A DNA stretch of 64,000 bases, from assembly GCA_015501075.1 (NCBI GenBank), contig JADNYJ010000019.1, forward strand, positions 1 through 64,000, in the 5' to 3' direction. This DNA comes from Gymnopilus junonius (taxonomy: Eukaryota; Basidiomycota; Agaricomycetes; Agaricales; Galerinaceae). Positions 1 through 12,061 of this stretch are shown here, in pieces. Each line of letters starts with the position of its first letter. Position 1 is the first letter of the stretch. Under the pieces are notes generated by a model. The model saw only the letters and a list, made by a program, of their open reading frames with translations. It was not told the DNA's origin and ran no database searches. Both the position numbers and the translations under genes were made by a program.

Positions 1-44
1 GCTATTTGGAATACTTTCTACTCTCTGATTCTGATCCATCCCTC

Positions 45-2030
45 AATGAAATCACCCATTCTCTCCTTTTTATCTGCTACTCTGCCCTTTGTCATTGCGG
101 CAGAAAATACTGACCAACATGCACATATTGGACGGCAAGAAATGGGTATGTTAGGTATGTTCTGTCATTGCTAAATGTCCCGCCCTTTGTGTTTCACACA
201 GGTCCCTAATCTTCTTCATTATACAATTCTCTCCACCAATGCATACCATCCATTGGCGACAGATACGCATATCCCGCCTTTGTCGGGCATCACTATGGGA
301 ATGGCAACACGTCCGCCTCCTCCGTTTACTGCTACTCATACACCTGGTGCTACACCCGCCATTATCGGGCGTCCCAGTCCTTCCCACAGCACGTATGGCT
401 ATCGTTAGAACGATGTAATTCCCTAAGTACTAAAATTTTTCTAGTTGCACTCACAGGGTGGCCCCCTGTCGATAAGATTCCCGAGCCAAGTAGGTTTTCA
501 ATATTGATCCGGCGAATCTATTGACAATAGTTTGGCTAGACTCGCCCGAGGTGCAAGCATGGATGAAGGAATTAGAAGGGATCACCATCCCGGACATTCT
601 ACCCACCAAAGATTCGAGCTGTGCAGCGGATCCCGAGGCTGCGGCTGAGGCAGAAAAGCGAGGATGGTGGACATGCGGTGGTTATACTCGAACTACCGGT
701 ATTTTTCCTTGACCTTTGCATTTCGAGGATATTGATATACTGAAGGCTTGTGTGACTAGATATTGCGGCATGCCCCGATAAACTCCACTGGGGAGTTAGG
801 TGAGAAAACTTCTTGAAATCTGGCTTTCCTGCTGCTGACCTCTCTTCACAGCTTCGACGATGGTCCTTCACCTTACAGTATGTCCATTCTGCCAACCCGC
901 CTAATTCGTTTTATTCATGTCACTCTTATAGCACCGTAGGTACTCCGTGAACGGCCTCTTTCTGACTGAATGCAACTACCGTTCCAGAAACCTAATTGCT
1001 AAGTTAAAAGAGAAGAACATCAGAGCGACTTTTTTCGTCGTTGGCTCACGCGTCATACAACGACCTGGAATTCTGATCGAGGAGTACATGAATGGTCATG
1101 AGATAAGTGTCCACACCTGGTCACATACCGTGCGTATGGACCTTCGATTTTGCAGATTGTGTACTGACATTTCGACTAGCCTCTGACAACACTAACAAAC
1201 GCTCAAATCGTCGCCGAATTAGGGTGGACCAGGAAAGCGATCAAGGACGTACTTGGAATCACACCGACTACCATGCGTCCTCCAAGGGGCGATATTGGTG
1301 AGTCTTATTTGCTTTATCGATGCATTATCTCCCTAACAAGTTCAATTGAACAAGATGACCGTGTTCGAGCTATATCCTTAGCAATGGGAATGGTTCCCAT
1401 CCTATGGACCTCCAATGCAGACGGGGGCAAGTTCGATTCAAATGGTTTGTTCAGAGTTGAACTGTTGTCGGTTAAACTCACTTTTAACCTCGACGCAGAC
1501 TGGAGAGTTGCCAGCGGAGAGCTTACTGGGCCTCAGGTATTCACTATATTCGAAGATCTCATGCGTAATGGCACATCATTCAATACTGGGTACGATCCCA
1601 TTTGCTTGAATAGCTGCTCACCGCATATATAAATTTCTAATAGGTTCATTACCCTCCAACATGATCTCTTTGAGATCACTGTCGACCTTGCAGTTGGATA
1701 CACTTTGGATGCTGCTCTCTCGCACGATCCCAAGTTCGTGGTACGTTATATTGTCTGTTATGTTGTATTATCAGACTTAAATTTACCATTTAGCTGCAAC
1801 CCGTTGGTGAATGCATGGGTATGCCTGCCGGAGCCATTTATAATGAAACCAAAAAGGATACAGCTGCTGCAAGTGTGACTGCCAGCGTACCTGAAGTTAC
1901 TCAAGCGGGCAAAGCAGAAGATGTAGATGCAACGAAACCACCGGGAACGAGCGCTGCACTCGCAGTCGTTGCCCCTGTGTGGGGATTTCTGTCCATAGTT
2001 GGTTTGGCAATGGTTGGTGTCCTTGGCTGA
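45..2030 (+). CDS. Chitin deacetylase, polysaccharide deacetylase family (CE4), GPI-anchored type
   Basis: Secreted enzyme expected to remove acetyl groups from cell-wall chitin to give chitosan. Seen: the first exon from the ATG at 45 encodes a signal peptide (MKSPILSFLSATLPFVIAA). The catalytic domain is spread over small exons: FDDGP at about 852-866, RATFFVVGS, then HEISVHTWSH at about 1099-1128 (the metal-binding His pair) and MRPPRGDI at about 1273-1296. A WWTCGGY motif typical of the mushroom enzymes lies near 667-690. The C-terminus (about 1941-2027) is a Ser/Ala/Pro-rich linker followed by a hydrophobic tail, as in GPI-anchor signals. The most plausible first intron runs from about 145 to 263. 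Odd: the reading frame changes near 360 between the linker (...TPGATPAI) and the following SGVPVLPTA segment, with no intron there, so either a sequence error or an unrecognised splice is involved. The family call is firm; exact exon ends are not. Confidence 0.88.
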
Positions 2031-2268
2031 AAGTGCTCCGCTACAATGTAGTCCTATCCGTTGCTCGGCCTTACGTGTATTACATTATACATATCTATTG
2101 GTATATCTAGTTTTGCAAAGGGGGAATGACTGAAGATAAGATTGTGCTGACGGCTATTCCCGTTACCCTGACGGACATCAGTGTCATGGTACGAAACGGT
2201 CATCACTTGTGAACTTGGGATTGTCGGATATTTCGAGACATCCTTGATATCCTTTGCCAACCATCAGG

Positions 2269-5224
2269 ATGTCGTCCTTGATCACCATCGTGCGCAACAG
2301 TATGAAAACGCCCTAACTAACCATTATCGCATATACTCATACCTCTTGTCCTCTCCAGAGTTCTTGGAAGCGATACGCTCTGTCAACCCACCGTCAAGAT
2401 GGAAGATACTCGTTGTCGACGATCATTCTCAACGGCTCTTGGGCGCGGTCTTGAAGCAATTTGATATTCTTGAAGAGAATGTTACGTGTGCGTTGTAAAT
2501 TGAATTGGAGCTGCTAATAGTAACCCGTACCGACTAAACGACAGTGATCGAATCTATTGGAAACGTTCGCGAACCTCAGCCGGAGTTCGAAGCTCTGTAC
2601 TTGATTATGCCCACAACCCAGAACGTGGACCGCATCATCAGGGACTTTTCCAATCAAAAGCAGTATGCTGCTGCCCATCTCTTCTTTGTCGAAGGTAAGT
2701 CGCGTGCTTTCCAAGGCGGCTAGCTTGGTTTGGATCATAAACGTGAAGGATTACCGGAACCGCTATTTGAACGTCTTACGTCTTCCCCTGCGGAGCCCCA
2801 CTTGCAAGGGTTAAAGGAACTCTTCCTCAACTACAATGGTAAGCTCTGAAGTCAAGACGACAGACCTGCGGTAATCGTATTTCACTCTAGCTATTGAAGC
2901 ACAAGTATTTTCAATGCGAGAACCAAGCTACTTTTTCAGTATGTATAGCCCTCCAAGGACAGATGCAGCATATAAGCCAGCGCGGGCCCGTCTCGAAGAA
3001 GACTTATGGTTTATGAGTAAAATGGTTAGTCAAAGTTAGGTATATCAGTATGGAGCGCGGACTGACGCTTCGAAGATCGCTAATGTGTGCATATCTCTGA
3101 ACGAGCTGCCCTTTATTCGATTCTACATGCCCTCAAGCCATCTTCCTCTTGGTCCCTTGAAGCCCAACGCCCAAAATCGCCCACCAGCTCCACCAGAAAA
3201 TGCCAGTCGTTGGAGGACAAACCTTGCGCGCGGATCTGAAGCAAGAGCGTATGAAGCTGTAGAGTCTGACTTCGTCACGAAGCTGCTCGCTTTTAGGGTC
3301 CAGCAAAACCTTGAGGAACATAAGAAATTAAATCCTGAGTTTGGAGTCAGCAATCCCTCTAATCACTGTGTGCTAAGACTGATTAAATCATAAAGAAACC
3401 GGATCCTGCTCGGCCCAGAGCAACTTTACTGATCACTGACAGGTCAATGGATATGATGGCACCATTTGTACACGAATTTACTTACCAGGCTATGGCCAAT
3501 GACCTCTTACCTATCGAAGACGGCAACAAATATTCGTCTGTTATCACCTTCTAGCCATATAGTTAAACAATTGACCAGAACTTTATCAGATACAAATTTC
3601 AATCATCAGTTGGCACCTATGAAGACAAAGTAGCCACCCTCTCGGATATCGACACTACTTGGACTGCCGTCCGCCACCTCCATATGCGGGAAGCCATAGA
3701 CAAGTTGATGGCCGACTTCAACAAATTTTTAGAAGACAATGCCGTCTTTAACGGGTTCGTATGTCGTCCATATCTATGATCCGCACTTCCATATCGTTAT
3801 TTTCCAGTGAAGGTGCTGCCAATCTTAATGATATGAAAGATATGCTTGCGTCTCTCCCTCAATATCAAGAACATCGCGAGAAGGCAAGTTTCGACTTTCT
3901 TATTTCACTCCATTCTAATGTTCCTCTTAAATATAGTTCTCTTTGCATCTAAACATGGCACAAGATTGCATGGAGATATTTGAGAAGCAGAAGCTTTCCG
4001 ATATAGCATCCGTAGAACAAGTATGCATGCGGCTGTATCACTACAGGTTTAAGTTGTTACTAATAGGTCACAAAAGTCTTGCGCAACTGGCCTCAATGCC
4101 GAGGGGAAAACGCCCAAGGGTCTCGTCGAAGAAATGGTGCCTCTCCTAGACAGCAGAGATGTTCTGTAGGTTATGGTTATGTCGCATCTCTCAATGCTTT
4201 GTTACTTATATTTCCACTAGCAATATGCGCAAAGTTCGAGTCATTGCATTGTACATCCAATACCGTGACGGTGTCCCAGACGAAGACAGACGACGGCTCT
4301 ACCAACATGCCAGGCTAACGCTCGCCGAGCAAGATGCTGTGAATGCCCTTTTGCACCTCGGCGTTCGGCTGACAAGAGTGAGTGTATCATTTTGCTTCTA
4401 TTCAACGTATGAACTTTTGCAAAGGGTCCGAACGACAAAGACTCGAAAAAGAAGATAAAACAGAAGTATACACCCGACGAATATGAACTTTCCAGATTTA
4501 AACCAGCATTGAAATCCGTCCTCGAGGTATATACTTCCTCGCCAGCTAGTCGCCCGATTTGTCTAATCAAGATGCTACAGGATCAAATTGGCGATAAGCT
4601 GGATGCCATCTCGTTCCCATACGTCAAGGATGCACCTTTGGCAACACCACTTTCGCCTCGGTCCCCCCACCGCAAACAACGTCCTTGCGAAGCCAGAAGC
4701 CAGCCTGGCACAGGGCTCCGAAAGCAGCAACAGTAGAGAACCGACAGCGGGTTCTGATATTTGTTGCAGGTGGGATTACTTATTCGGAAATGCGAGAGGT
4801 TTATAATCTCTCCAGTTCCTTGCATAAGGATATCTTCCTCGGTGAGCTTTGTGAATGGCAGACTAATGATATTGATTGATATAATATTTCAGGTTCAACC
4901 CATGTTATTACTCCGAAGGGATTTGTCGATGATCTCAAGGTCCTTGACCTCGGGGGCGCAGGCTCCAAGGCTATACCCAACGGTCTTCGAGATATGAGAG
5001 GAGAGCCCAAGACAATCCAACAATTGTATGACGAGAAATATTTTGTCAAAGATCAGCCCCCACCTCAAAAAGGCCCTGCGAAGACCCTCGCTCCCCGTCC
5101 TGACCGGGTGGCAGCACCCATACAACCATCCCCAACCAGTTCATTCCAAGGTTCCGTCAATTCTATCACGCCGTCAGTGAAAGATGAAAAGAAAAAGAAG
5201 CGAGGTCTCTTCCGATTTGGTTGA
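2269..5224 (+). CDS. SEC1: Sec1/Munc18-family syntaxin-binding protein (exocytosis)
   Basis: Cytosolic SM protein that binds plasma-membrane syntaxin/SNARE complexes and drives fusion of secretory vesicles. Seen: exon 1 is MSSLITIVRN, spliced at a GT donor at 2300 to FLEAIRSVNPPSRWKILVVD, the characteristic N-terminus of Sec1. Later exons give LFFVEGLPEPLFERL, LNELPFIRFY, LLITDRSMDMMAPFVHEFTY and IQYRDGVPDEDRRRL. Near the end comes VLIFVAGGITYSEMREVY followed by THVITPKGFVDDL, the usual SM-family C-terminal segment, and a basic tail ending KKKKRGLFRFG. About ten short introns. Odd: at 4663-4668 a run of six C leaves the coding frame one base short, since the frames on either side (PLSPR then PPPQTTSLR) are both conserved. 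Chosen over Vps45, Sly1 and Vps33 because of the N-terminal exon. Confidence 0.92.
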
Positions 5225-5403
5225 TTGATGATTTCAAGTTTTGGATGTAATTATAATAGTCGCAGAATGATGTAATGTGAACACATATATATATACCTCT
5301 GGGGTGAATTGAATGATCATTATCACTTTAATATTCTTCAATGTGTCATACAAAAGAATGGATAAGTCGAGAAATAGGTATGTAAAGTACATGGCAGCAG
5401 CGA

Positions 5404-6982
5404 TTACGTCGAATATTCCATCTTTGCTGGACGAGCCGTTAGTTAGAAGTAACAAAGACTGTAGGAATATGTGCTTACTCTCGTGTTTCTTGGCCTCTCC
5501 GACCTTCCGAGCGGCTTTGGTGAGATCCTCTTGGTTGACATACTCCCTGTCGTCACGAATGGCAAACATGCCCGCCTCCGTCACGACATTTCGCAGATCT
5601 GCACCATTGAAACCATCTGACAGCTGCAAGCGAGCATTAGAAGTATCCTCAAATGCGAAGGTGTGACAATTTACTTTGACAATGCCTCATAATCAATGTC
5701 GCCGCCTTTGTTAACAGGAGCTGCATGTATTTTTAAGATCTCAAGTCTTGCTTGTTCATTCGGTAGCGGAACTTCTATCTTGCGGTCTAATCGTCCGGGA
5801 CGCAAGAGGGCAGGATCCAGGGTATCGGGCCGATTTGTAGCCATGATAAGCTTCGTTCTCCCTAAGGAGTCAAATCCGTCCATTTGATTCAGAAGCTGGA
5901 TGAATGGAAAAATCAGTAAGTCAGTAAGGGGTAGAACATTATTTCAAATAGAACGTGCCTCCATAAGTGTCCGTTGGATTTCACGATCTGCGCTGGTACC
6001 TTCAGAGAAACGACGACCGCCAATGGCATCAATTTCGTCCATGAAAATTACGCAGGGTTCGTGGTCCCTCGCATATCCAAACATTTCACGGACTACGCGA
6101 GCACTCTCTCCAATGTACTTATCAACAATAGCAGACGAGACAACCTTCAAGAAATTTGTTTGTAACGTGGCGGCCACCGCCCTAGCGAGTAACGTTTTGC
6201 CTGTACCAGGAGGCCCATAAAGCAGCACGCCCTTCGGCGGCTTTATGCCAACACGGACGAAAAGTTCGGGATTCATGAGAGGCAGTTCAATTATCTGATT
6301 GGAACTGATGTGAGGAAACAGCAAAGGGCATGCATGGCCAATAAGTACCTCACGAAGTTCTCTGACTTGCTCGCCTAAACCTCCAATGCCAGCAAACGAT
6401 GCACCTCCTGGATCCTCTAAGCTCATCTTATAGACAAGGGGATCAACTTCTCGAGGCAAAATGCGCATAATCGTTAGGGTTGTCATATCTAGGGAAACTC
6501 GAGTGCCGGTCTTGAGTTTCGCGACAGGAAGTGTAGGGCGGTACGAGACGACATAGCGAGGACCCGAGGACGCCTTTACAATAACTAAGGATGATAAATC
6601 AGTCAGAGAGTGTGGAAATGGAATGCGGAAACCGACTAACATCGGTCCGAGTCCAATTGCTTCATGACTTCACCAATGATCTGGCCTACAGACTGTACTG
6701 CTTTGATATCGTCCTCAGTCTTCTCGTAAGCTTTTTCTAAGTCCTTTAAAGAAAATCTGACTGGAAAGAGAATATTAATGTGAATGTGTGACAATATAGC
6801 TGAATTTGACACTGACGATTCTTCAGGTTTCGCTGCTTGCTTCATGACTGCGTAATTTCTGCAATGCAATGAACAGGAAAGAAACATCGCAAAAGACCAA
6901 TAAATACCTCTCTATATGCCTTTAAAGTATCTTTCCTTCGCTGGTCCATAGCTCCCGATGAGGTTGAAGGGATTGCGTCCAT
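5404..6982 (-). CDS. RPT4: 26S proteasome regulatory particle AAA ATPase Rpt4 (PSMC6)
   Basis: One of the six ATPases of the 19S base ring that unfold substrates for the proteasome. Seen on the minus strand in order: [14 protein letters not shown] near the start, the coiled coil ending [13 protein letters not shown], the OB-domain segment [20 protein letters not shown], Walker A GPPGTGKT, Walker [37 protein letters not shown], and a C-terminal exon giving KKHETKMEYST then stop at 5404. The [15 protein letters not shown] and KYIGES segments fit Rpt4 rather than the other Rpt subunits. Odd: the intron at 5896-5958 begins with GC (GAG|GCACGT) and ends in CAG, a GC-AG intron. At about 5674-5677 the donor reads TCAAA|GTAAAT and is one base short of keeping the ALSK-LSDGF frame. 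Start chosen at the upstream ATG (6982); a second in-frame Met lies 11 codons in. Confidence 0.93.
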
Positions 6983-7095
6983 GATGGTAGAATGAAAAAG
7001 GTTAACGAGTGACTTCAATTCAGGACGCGTAAGTGTCTGACGCGTCCCAACCTAGATGTCAGTACTCTATCCATCTGATTGTAATATGTATTATC

Positions 7096-7183
7096 GGCCT
7101 GATGGTCTAGTAGTATGATTCCTTGTTAGGGCCCACTTGCGGGAGTTTCGAGGAGGTCCCGGGTTCAATTCCCGGTCAGGCCC
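7096..7183 (+). tRNA. tRNA-Pro(AGG) with intron
   Basis: Cloverleaf read by hand. Acceptor stem GGCCTGA pairs with TCAGGCC, followed by C. The anticodon stem is CCTTG/CGAGG (7121-7125 with 7149-7153), the loop is TT-AGG-G...T with anticodon AGG at 7128-7130, and the T arm is CCGGG-TTCAATT-CCCGG. A 16-nt intron at 7132-7147 sits at the standard position after base 37. Without it the tRNA is 72 nt. It lies between the convergent-side end of the carboxypeptidase gene and the start of RPT4. Confidence 0.95.
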
Positions 7184-7189
7184 TGTTAA

Positions 7190-7196
7190 TTTTTTT
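7190..7196 (+). terminator. RNA polymerase III terminator of the tRNA-Pro gene
   Basis: Run of seven T starting 7 nt after the tRNA 3' end, the usual Pol III termination signal. Confidence 0.85.
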
Positions 7197-7360
7197 GAAT
7201 TTAGATTCATATTCTACGATACAGTATGCGGTAAAAATTTTTGGAAGACGCAGACGAAGTCGAAACTGTATGGATGGGTATTGAGTAGTGACGACCTTAA
7301 ATACAAGAAATTGTAACCCCAAGAACCCAGCTATGGGGGTGTAACAGGAGATTCCGTGGT

Positions 7361-10287
7361 CTAATGATGATGGGCTGTAGGCGCAGGTGTGGCCTGATTC
7401 CCGGCCATAAACGTTTTCCAAGCTGCTCGAGTAGCTGAAAGGGAATATATACGTTGATGGAGATTGCCAGTTACCATAAGCGACATTGTCTGCTCCCAGC
7501 AGGTTACCCGCTATAGACTTGACTTCGCCACCGACTACGGTGACAATGCCCGGTCGGATCGTCTTCACTAGCCCTGTAGGATTGCTCCCGAGAATAAATT
7601 CTCGCAACATCGTAAATGCCTGAGCAGCGAGGATTAGTGTCCCAACATAACTCTTATTGAATTGTTGCCTACCGAAATTGGAGCAGTCTCCGCTAGCAAA
7701 TGACCAGCACCATATGCTAGGACATATGTCCAGCCACGCTCTTGGTGAACCACTCCCGCAAACTCTCCCGCATCGTTGGTCCAAGGAGTAGAGGGTTGCC
7801 TCGTAAAACCCTGTATACCGCCAAAGGTCGTGTTCTGTAAGTATGATAATTGCCTTAGCTTGCAACTTTCTTCCATTTCTCAACACTACATACCTGTATG
7901 GCAACTAATAAAACGAATGTCAGCCAGCAAACCCAGAAGGAAAGGCTATTAAACTACCTTCTGTCCCAAGGTGTGGAATGAGAGAGTCGTCGTTCCCAGA
8001 AAACAGGACTACTCCAACTCCGCGTGCTGTCGCATTGGCAGCCAGAGCATTAAAAATGTTAATGGCCCTTAAAGAAACCTAAGGACGTCATAAAATACCG
8101 AGGCTTTGGCGACTTACATGGGACCTTTTCAGGTAAGTCAGGAAAATGTCAAAAAAGTCCCCCAAGAGGATGCAAGACCAGAAACCTACTGGGATCGTTA
8201 CCGCCGTCTGCAAAAGACGTCAGGACAAAATCCGTGGTAACTGATGAACCACACTTACTCGCACCAAATGGGAAGTCAGACGATTCTTCCCAATCTATAC
8301 TTGTCGGCGCGTGAAGGGCTGTTTTCGTCCGGGGATCTGAGGTACGGTTGAGGTCGAATTGAATGGCAGAAAAGGTCCAAGCTTACCATTCAAGAAGACA
8401 CTAGCATCATTTGGAACTTTGGGGTTTGTAGCATCAGGGATATCATATACCTATGGAGGGCGTGAGAAACGAGTCAAAACTTAAGGCAGATGTCATTACA
8501 TTGAAAGGGAAACCGTCAGGGTTATTGGTTAGATCTGGGACAGTTGAGCTTAAAAATGTGTACGAAATGTCGATAGAGATACATACTCCATGGAAACGTG
8601 AAGTTGATGGCGTAGTCGACGAATTCGTCCAACAGGAAGCAACCATACTAGAACAAAAGGTTGTATCTTGCCTCAATGTCAACGTATGATAAGTGCCTAC
8701 CCAAGGGTCGATCGTTCCGTTCGCTCGCATCGAAAGATCGCGCTTCCATAATCGTCTTTCCACCTCCCGATCACGCTTGACCAGTGACCTTGTTTCCTCT
8801 TCAGCACGACGGGCTAGCTTATGGAAGAAAGTTTTCCGCGTGTCCTTCGTGCCTTTCCTTCTCTCAGCGAAGGGAATGACTTGTTCAGTGGGGAATATAA
8901 AATTAGGATCGGGTATAATGCCGTTTTGTGGGTACGTCAAGGTAATGTTGAAACCGCAGAGGTCAGTCCTATATTTTTCAGAAATGAAATGCAAGTCTTT
9001 TGGAGAAGATTCTGAAGACTTACTGCTCCTTAAAATAGTTATAAACATCTTGGTCGTAGCCTATTATTTGGGGTACGTTTCAAGTACACTCAGCTGGAAT
9101 CATCATTAGTGCTTTGAAAAGTATTACTACGGCAAACAGCCCGACTTACAGCAGGTAAAAATTCAAAAACTGGTTCAGAGGTATATGTTCCGTCTCCGAT
9201 TGCTATCTTCGCAACGTTGACAGGGGGATTCTTCATATCAAAGTACGCTTTTAGGATGTATGGCTGTCAAGCGAATGAATACTTATTTGACTGTCCAGTA
9301 GACCGGCCCAGCTTACAATGTATTGTCCTGCATAACTTTCCCCAGTTATGTGAAGTGGGCGGGTTGCTAGGCTTGGGAAAACCTTGACTAAGTTGCCCAA
9401 GAAGCCCATCTGTAAGGTTTTGTAAGAGTGCTGAGCATAGAGGATATAGTAGAACACCCACGAAGTCCTTCCCAATTTGGTCTTCATCGACAGCTGTGCG
9501 GAGCCACGACTATTAGCAGGGTGTCGAGGCTTTAGAAAAATCCATACCGTAGCCGTTAGGATCCGCAGTTGAAAACCCAACTCCACTGCAATCTCATTGA
9601 TAAATTAGCCGGCCTGCAATTATAGGATGTGACTCGTACACTGGCTGATCTATCCAAAAGTAATCTGCCAATTTATCCCAGCTGTGGGTATTGGGTCCTG
9701 CAGAATAGTCCCCTTTAATCTGGATTGGACCATTCTTCCGAATTGAAGGAAATTTAGTAAAGCATAATGTTCGGTAAGATAATACTTTGTTACCTCAAAA
9801 AAGAACCCAAGCATGCTTGAGGTACCAGGGCTAACGTGGAATCGGTAAGGTACAGCGCCAAATTTTAAATATAAGATCTTGAATTTACCCTCCATTGAGC
9901 CAAATTCCCCAAGGATCGCGATTAGTTCGGTTTAGGGGTGCTGTGAGAGAGCCTGGTGTCTTCTCGACTCCAATAAAGAAAAGGGTATCATTTGGATGAC
10001 TAGGACGCTGAACCGGAATATTGCCTGCAAACATTCTTCCAGTTTCAAAGGTCACATTTGGCAGTTTATTTGTGACTAGGAAATCTAAAGCACACCATCG
10101 CGTCAAAAAACCAGTAAGATCAGACATGCGTCGAGCTCACATTTTTGCCATGCAGGACTAAAATCACCAGGCGGCTTTCCGGGTAACTTTGAGGGAACGA
10201 GTTCGGAAGAGGCGTGTCTTGAGAGGTGACGAATGAAGCTGTCAGAATCGTGAAAGCAAGATGCAGAGCGAGGCGTCGACAAGTCAT
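7361..10287 (-). CDS. Secreted serine carboxypeptidase, peptidase family S10
   Basis: Secreted or vacuolar exopeptidase that removes C-terminal amino acids. Seen on the minus strand: signal peptide from the ATG at 10287 (LALHLAFTILTASFVTS), then PGDFSPAWQKYF, LNGGPGTSSMLGFFFENGP, the nucleophile motif HITGESYAGQYI (about 9333-9366), the acid in LFSGNDDSLIPHLGT (about 7990-8030) and the histidine in YGAGHLLA (about 7690-7715). These form the Ser-Asp-His triad in the family order. More than ten introns. The last intron (GTAACT...TTTCAG) gives a C-terminus ending AYATRAAWKTF plus a short Ala/Pro/His tail, stop at 7361. Without that intron the frame would run into the tRNA gene. Odd: the signal-peptide exon is in the frame FPQSYP-E while the mature domain needs PGKPPGDF, so one base seems missing near 10180 in CCCGG. 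Confidence 0.88.
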
Positions 10288-10368
10288 GATGAAGAAGTGG
10301 TAAAATCTAGTTGTGGGAGTTTACGCGACTGCCAGGATCGCTGTTCAGATTGAGACTGGCAAACGCGT

Positions 10369-10376
10369 CTTATATA
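10369..10376 (-). promoter_or_regulatory. TATA box candidate of the S10 carboxypeptidase gene
   Basis: TATATAAG on the minus strand about 85 nt upstream of the start codon at 10287, in a spacing usual for fungal TATA promoters. Inferred from sequence only. Confidence 0.45.
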
Positions 10377-10671
10377 CGAGTGGGTGTCAACTCCCGAACC
10401 ATAACCACATGGGGTTGTTCCTAAGACAATTGTCCGTTGAACGGTTGGATGACAGTTGCAGACGCGTACCTTTGTGTGAGGAACACGCTGAAGAAGGAAG
10501 CGAGGTATGGGATCAATGTTTATTGTCTGCGAGCTCTGCCGACTCTGAAGTGCCTTGATCCGTGCAGAAACATCGGACGAAAGACTGGGAAGAGCATATC
10601 TAAGAGCCAGGTTACAAAAAGACAATAGACTCAGATTCACTTTCATCAGTAAATTTTGTACCCAAGTATAG

Positions 10672-11316
10672 TACAGTGTAATACACCTCCTTGGCACAAA
10701 ACTTTTTATTCGTCAAATTAAAACACAATTATTAGAAATCCTGCAAAAAAATTTATATGAGCTTAATGAGGACCTTCTAAGGTATCAAATTGCTAATGAT
10801 TGACTCCATTGCATGGATTATGGGTGAATTAGAGGATAATTTGTCGAGAGCAGCCTTTTGTCACAAATCCAGGTCCTTGGCACAAGTGTGACAATGCCAT
10901 TTACTAGGCGACGCGTCCAACGCGCCGTTGAGTGCGCGTGTCACGCTCTGATCACGGTTGCCCTTTCATGCCCAATTTTGCCCTCAATCCGTGCATTTTT
11001 CATGTCAAATCTAGCTGACATCGAAGGCAGTACTGTTCTAAACATGAATCTAAAATTCAGGGCTGAAAGCTGCACTCCAAAATGAAAAAAGTTAGGTCCA
11101 AAAAGTTGTGAAGGATGATTTTCTCTAATTTTGATGGGTAATTGCATTGTCCTGCCTCGACAACTTTATCCCGTCAGCTGAAATTTTGTATGGCGATAGA
11201 TTAAGTATATATCAAGGCATATACATAGATTTTATGGCCGACCGGCGAAAACTAAGTTCGGAAATCGCAGTTGTGCCAAGGAGGTATCATGTGCCAAGGA
11301 GGTGTATTACACTGTA
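10672..11316. mobile_element. Non-autonomous Tc1/mariner-like inverted-repeat element (MITE)
   Basis: A perfect 26-bp inverted repeat is seen at 10672-10697 and 11291-11316, outermost bases TACAGTGTAATACACC. The element is 645 bp. The outer TA on both sides fits a TA target-site duplication followed by CAGTGTAAT, the pattern of Tc1/mariner/pogo-type elements. An imperfect internal copy of the terminal motif (GTGCCAAGGAGGT) lies at about 11275-11288, just inside the right end. No open frame resembling a transposase was found inside, so it would depend on a helper elsewhere. It sits about 385 bp upstream of the S10 carboxypeptidase start. Confidence 0.72.
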
Positions 11317-11383
11317 TCTACACAAGAAGATGAATCAGGACCAAGGCGGAAGTGTCTATCCGTAGACCGGATGCCGATCTGTC

Positions 11384-11523
11384 TATGAAGCAGCAAGCTG
11401 TAATCTGTCGATAGACAGACCGGTGTATCTGAGTTTAAATCCCCGTAGCGCGCATTTCCCACGCGGTTTGGCTGAGGCGTTTGAATATGGCTTAGGTGGA
11501 ATTTGGCCAACCCTAAACTCGCT
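11384..11523 (+). repeat. Left long inverted-repeat arm
   Basis: Reverse complement of 12062-12209 with about 90 percent identity judged by eye. It includes CCCGTAGCGCGCATTTCCCA and TGGCTTAGGTGGAAT in both arms. The left copy carries GTTTGAATATGGC where the right copy reads ATTTTAAAATGGC. Confidence 0.8.
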
Positions 11524-11727
11524 CCTCAGCAAGACGCGTCGCGTCGCGTCTTCCCTCGTATTGTCCGCGCCAGGTGCGCGCCGTAGGGCATCTGGCTCAT
11601 GAAAACACATTGCCATGGACCCTAACACAGATTCTCTACATGAAGCTCTCAAAAATATACGCGATTTGCCAACTGAACTTCTCCTACAAGAATACCAGGC
11701 TCGGATACCAGCTGAACTCGCTCCTGC

Positions 11728-12015
11728 TCAACAATTCTGGTCTGGATACGACGCCTTCTGAAAGACTTCAAATGACTCTGAGGTTACCGGAGGCTCGAAT
11801 TGCAACTCCTCGTGAGGTTGGGACGATCCAGCGAGGATAGGCGGCTGTAAAAGCGACGCTGCCGATGTTGATTGTTCCGTTGCAGTCGAAGTCGGTTCCG
11901 TCACGGAGAACGTCGACGTTTGCGTGCTGAATAGTGGTGCGCGCTTCTTTCTGGACTTTTTGGCCGGTGGTGGCTTCGCAGCAGCAAGGATCTCAGCGGA
12001 AGTCTTGGGAATCAT
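11728..12015 (-). CDS. Hypothetical protein inside the inverted-repeat element
   Basis: A 95-codon frame from an ATG at 12015. The product starts MIPKTSAEILAAAKPPPAKK, has a basic KKSRKKRAP patch and then a Ser/Thr/Pro-rich stretch; no known domain is seen. It lies wholly between the two inverted-repeat arms and partly overlaps a 49-codon frame on the other strand (start ATG near 11615, MDPNTDSLHEALKNIRDLPT). It could be the remnant of the N-terminus of a transposon protein, or chance. Weakly supported; listed because nothing else explains the interior. Confidence 0.2.
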   Translation of the reverse strand: MIPKTSAEILAAAKPPPAKKSRKKRAPLFSTQTSTFSVTEPTSTATEQSTSAASLLQPPILAGSSQPHEELQFEPPVTSESFEVFQKASYPDQNC

Positions 12016-12061
12016 GGAGAGGATGAGGCGGATGGGAGGCAGGGAGCGCGGTAGAGGGAGT

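Noticed and set aside
11430..11500. Pol III A-box (TGGCTTAGGTGG) and B-box-like (GTTTAAATCC) in the repeat arms, suggesting a SINE
   Set aside because: The boxes are in the wrong order on the strand where the A-box matches, and the structure is two inverted arms, not a SINE with a tail.
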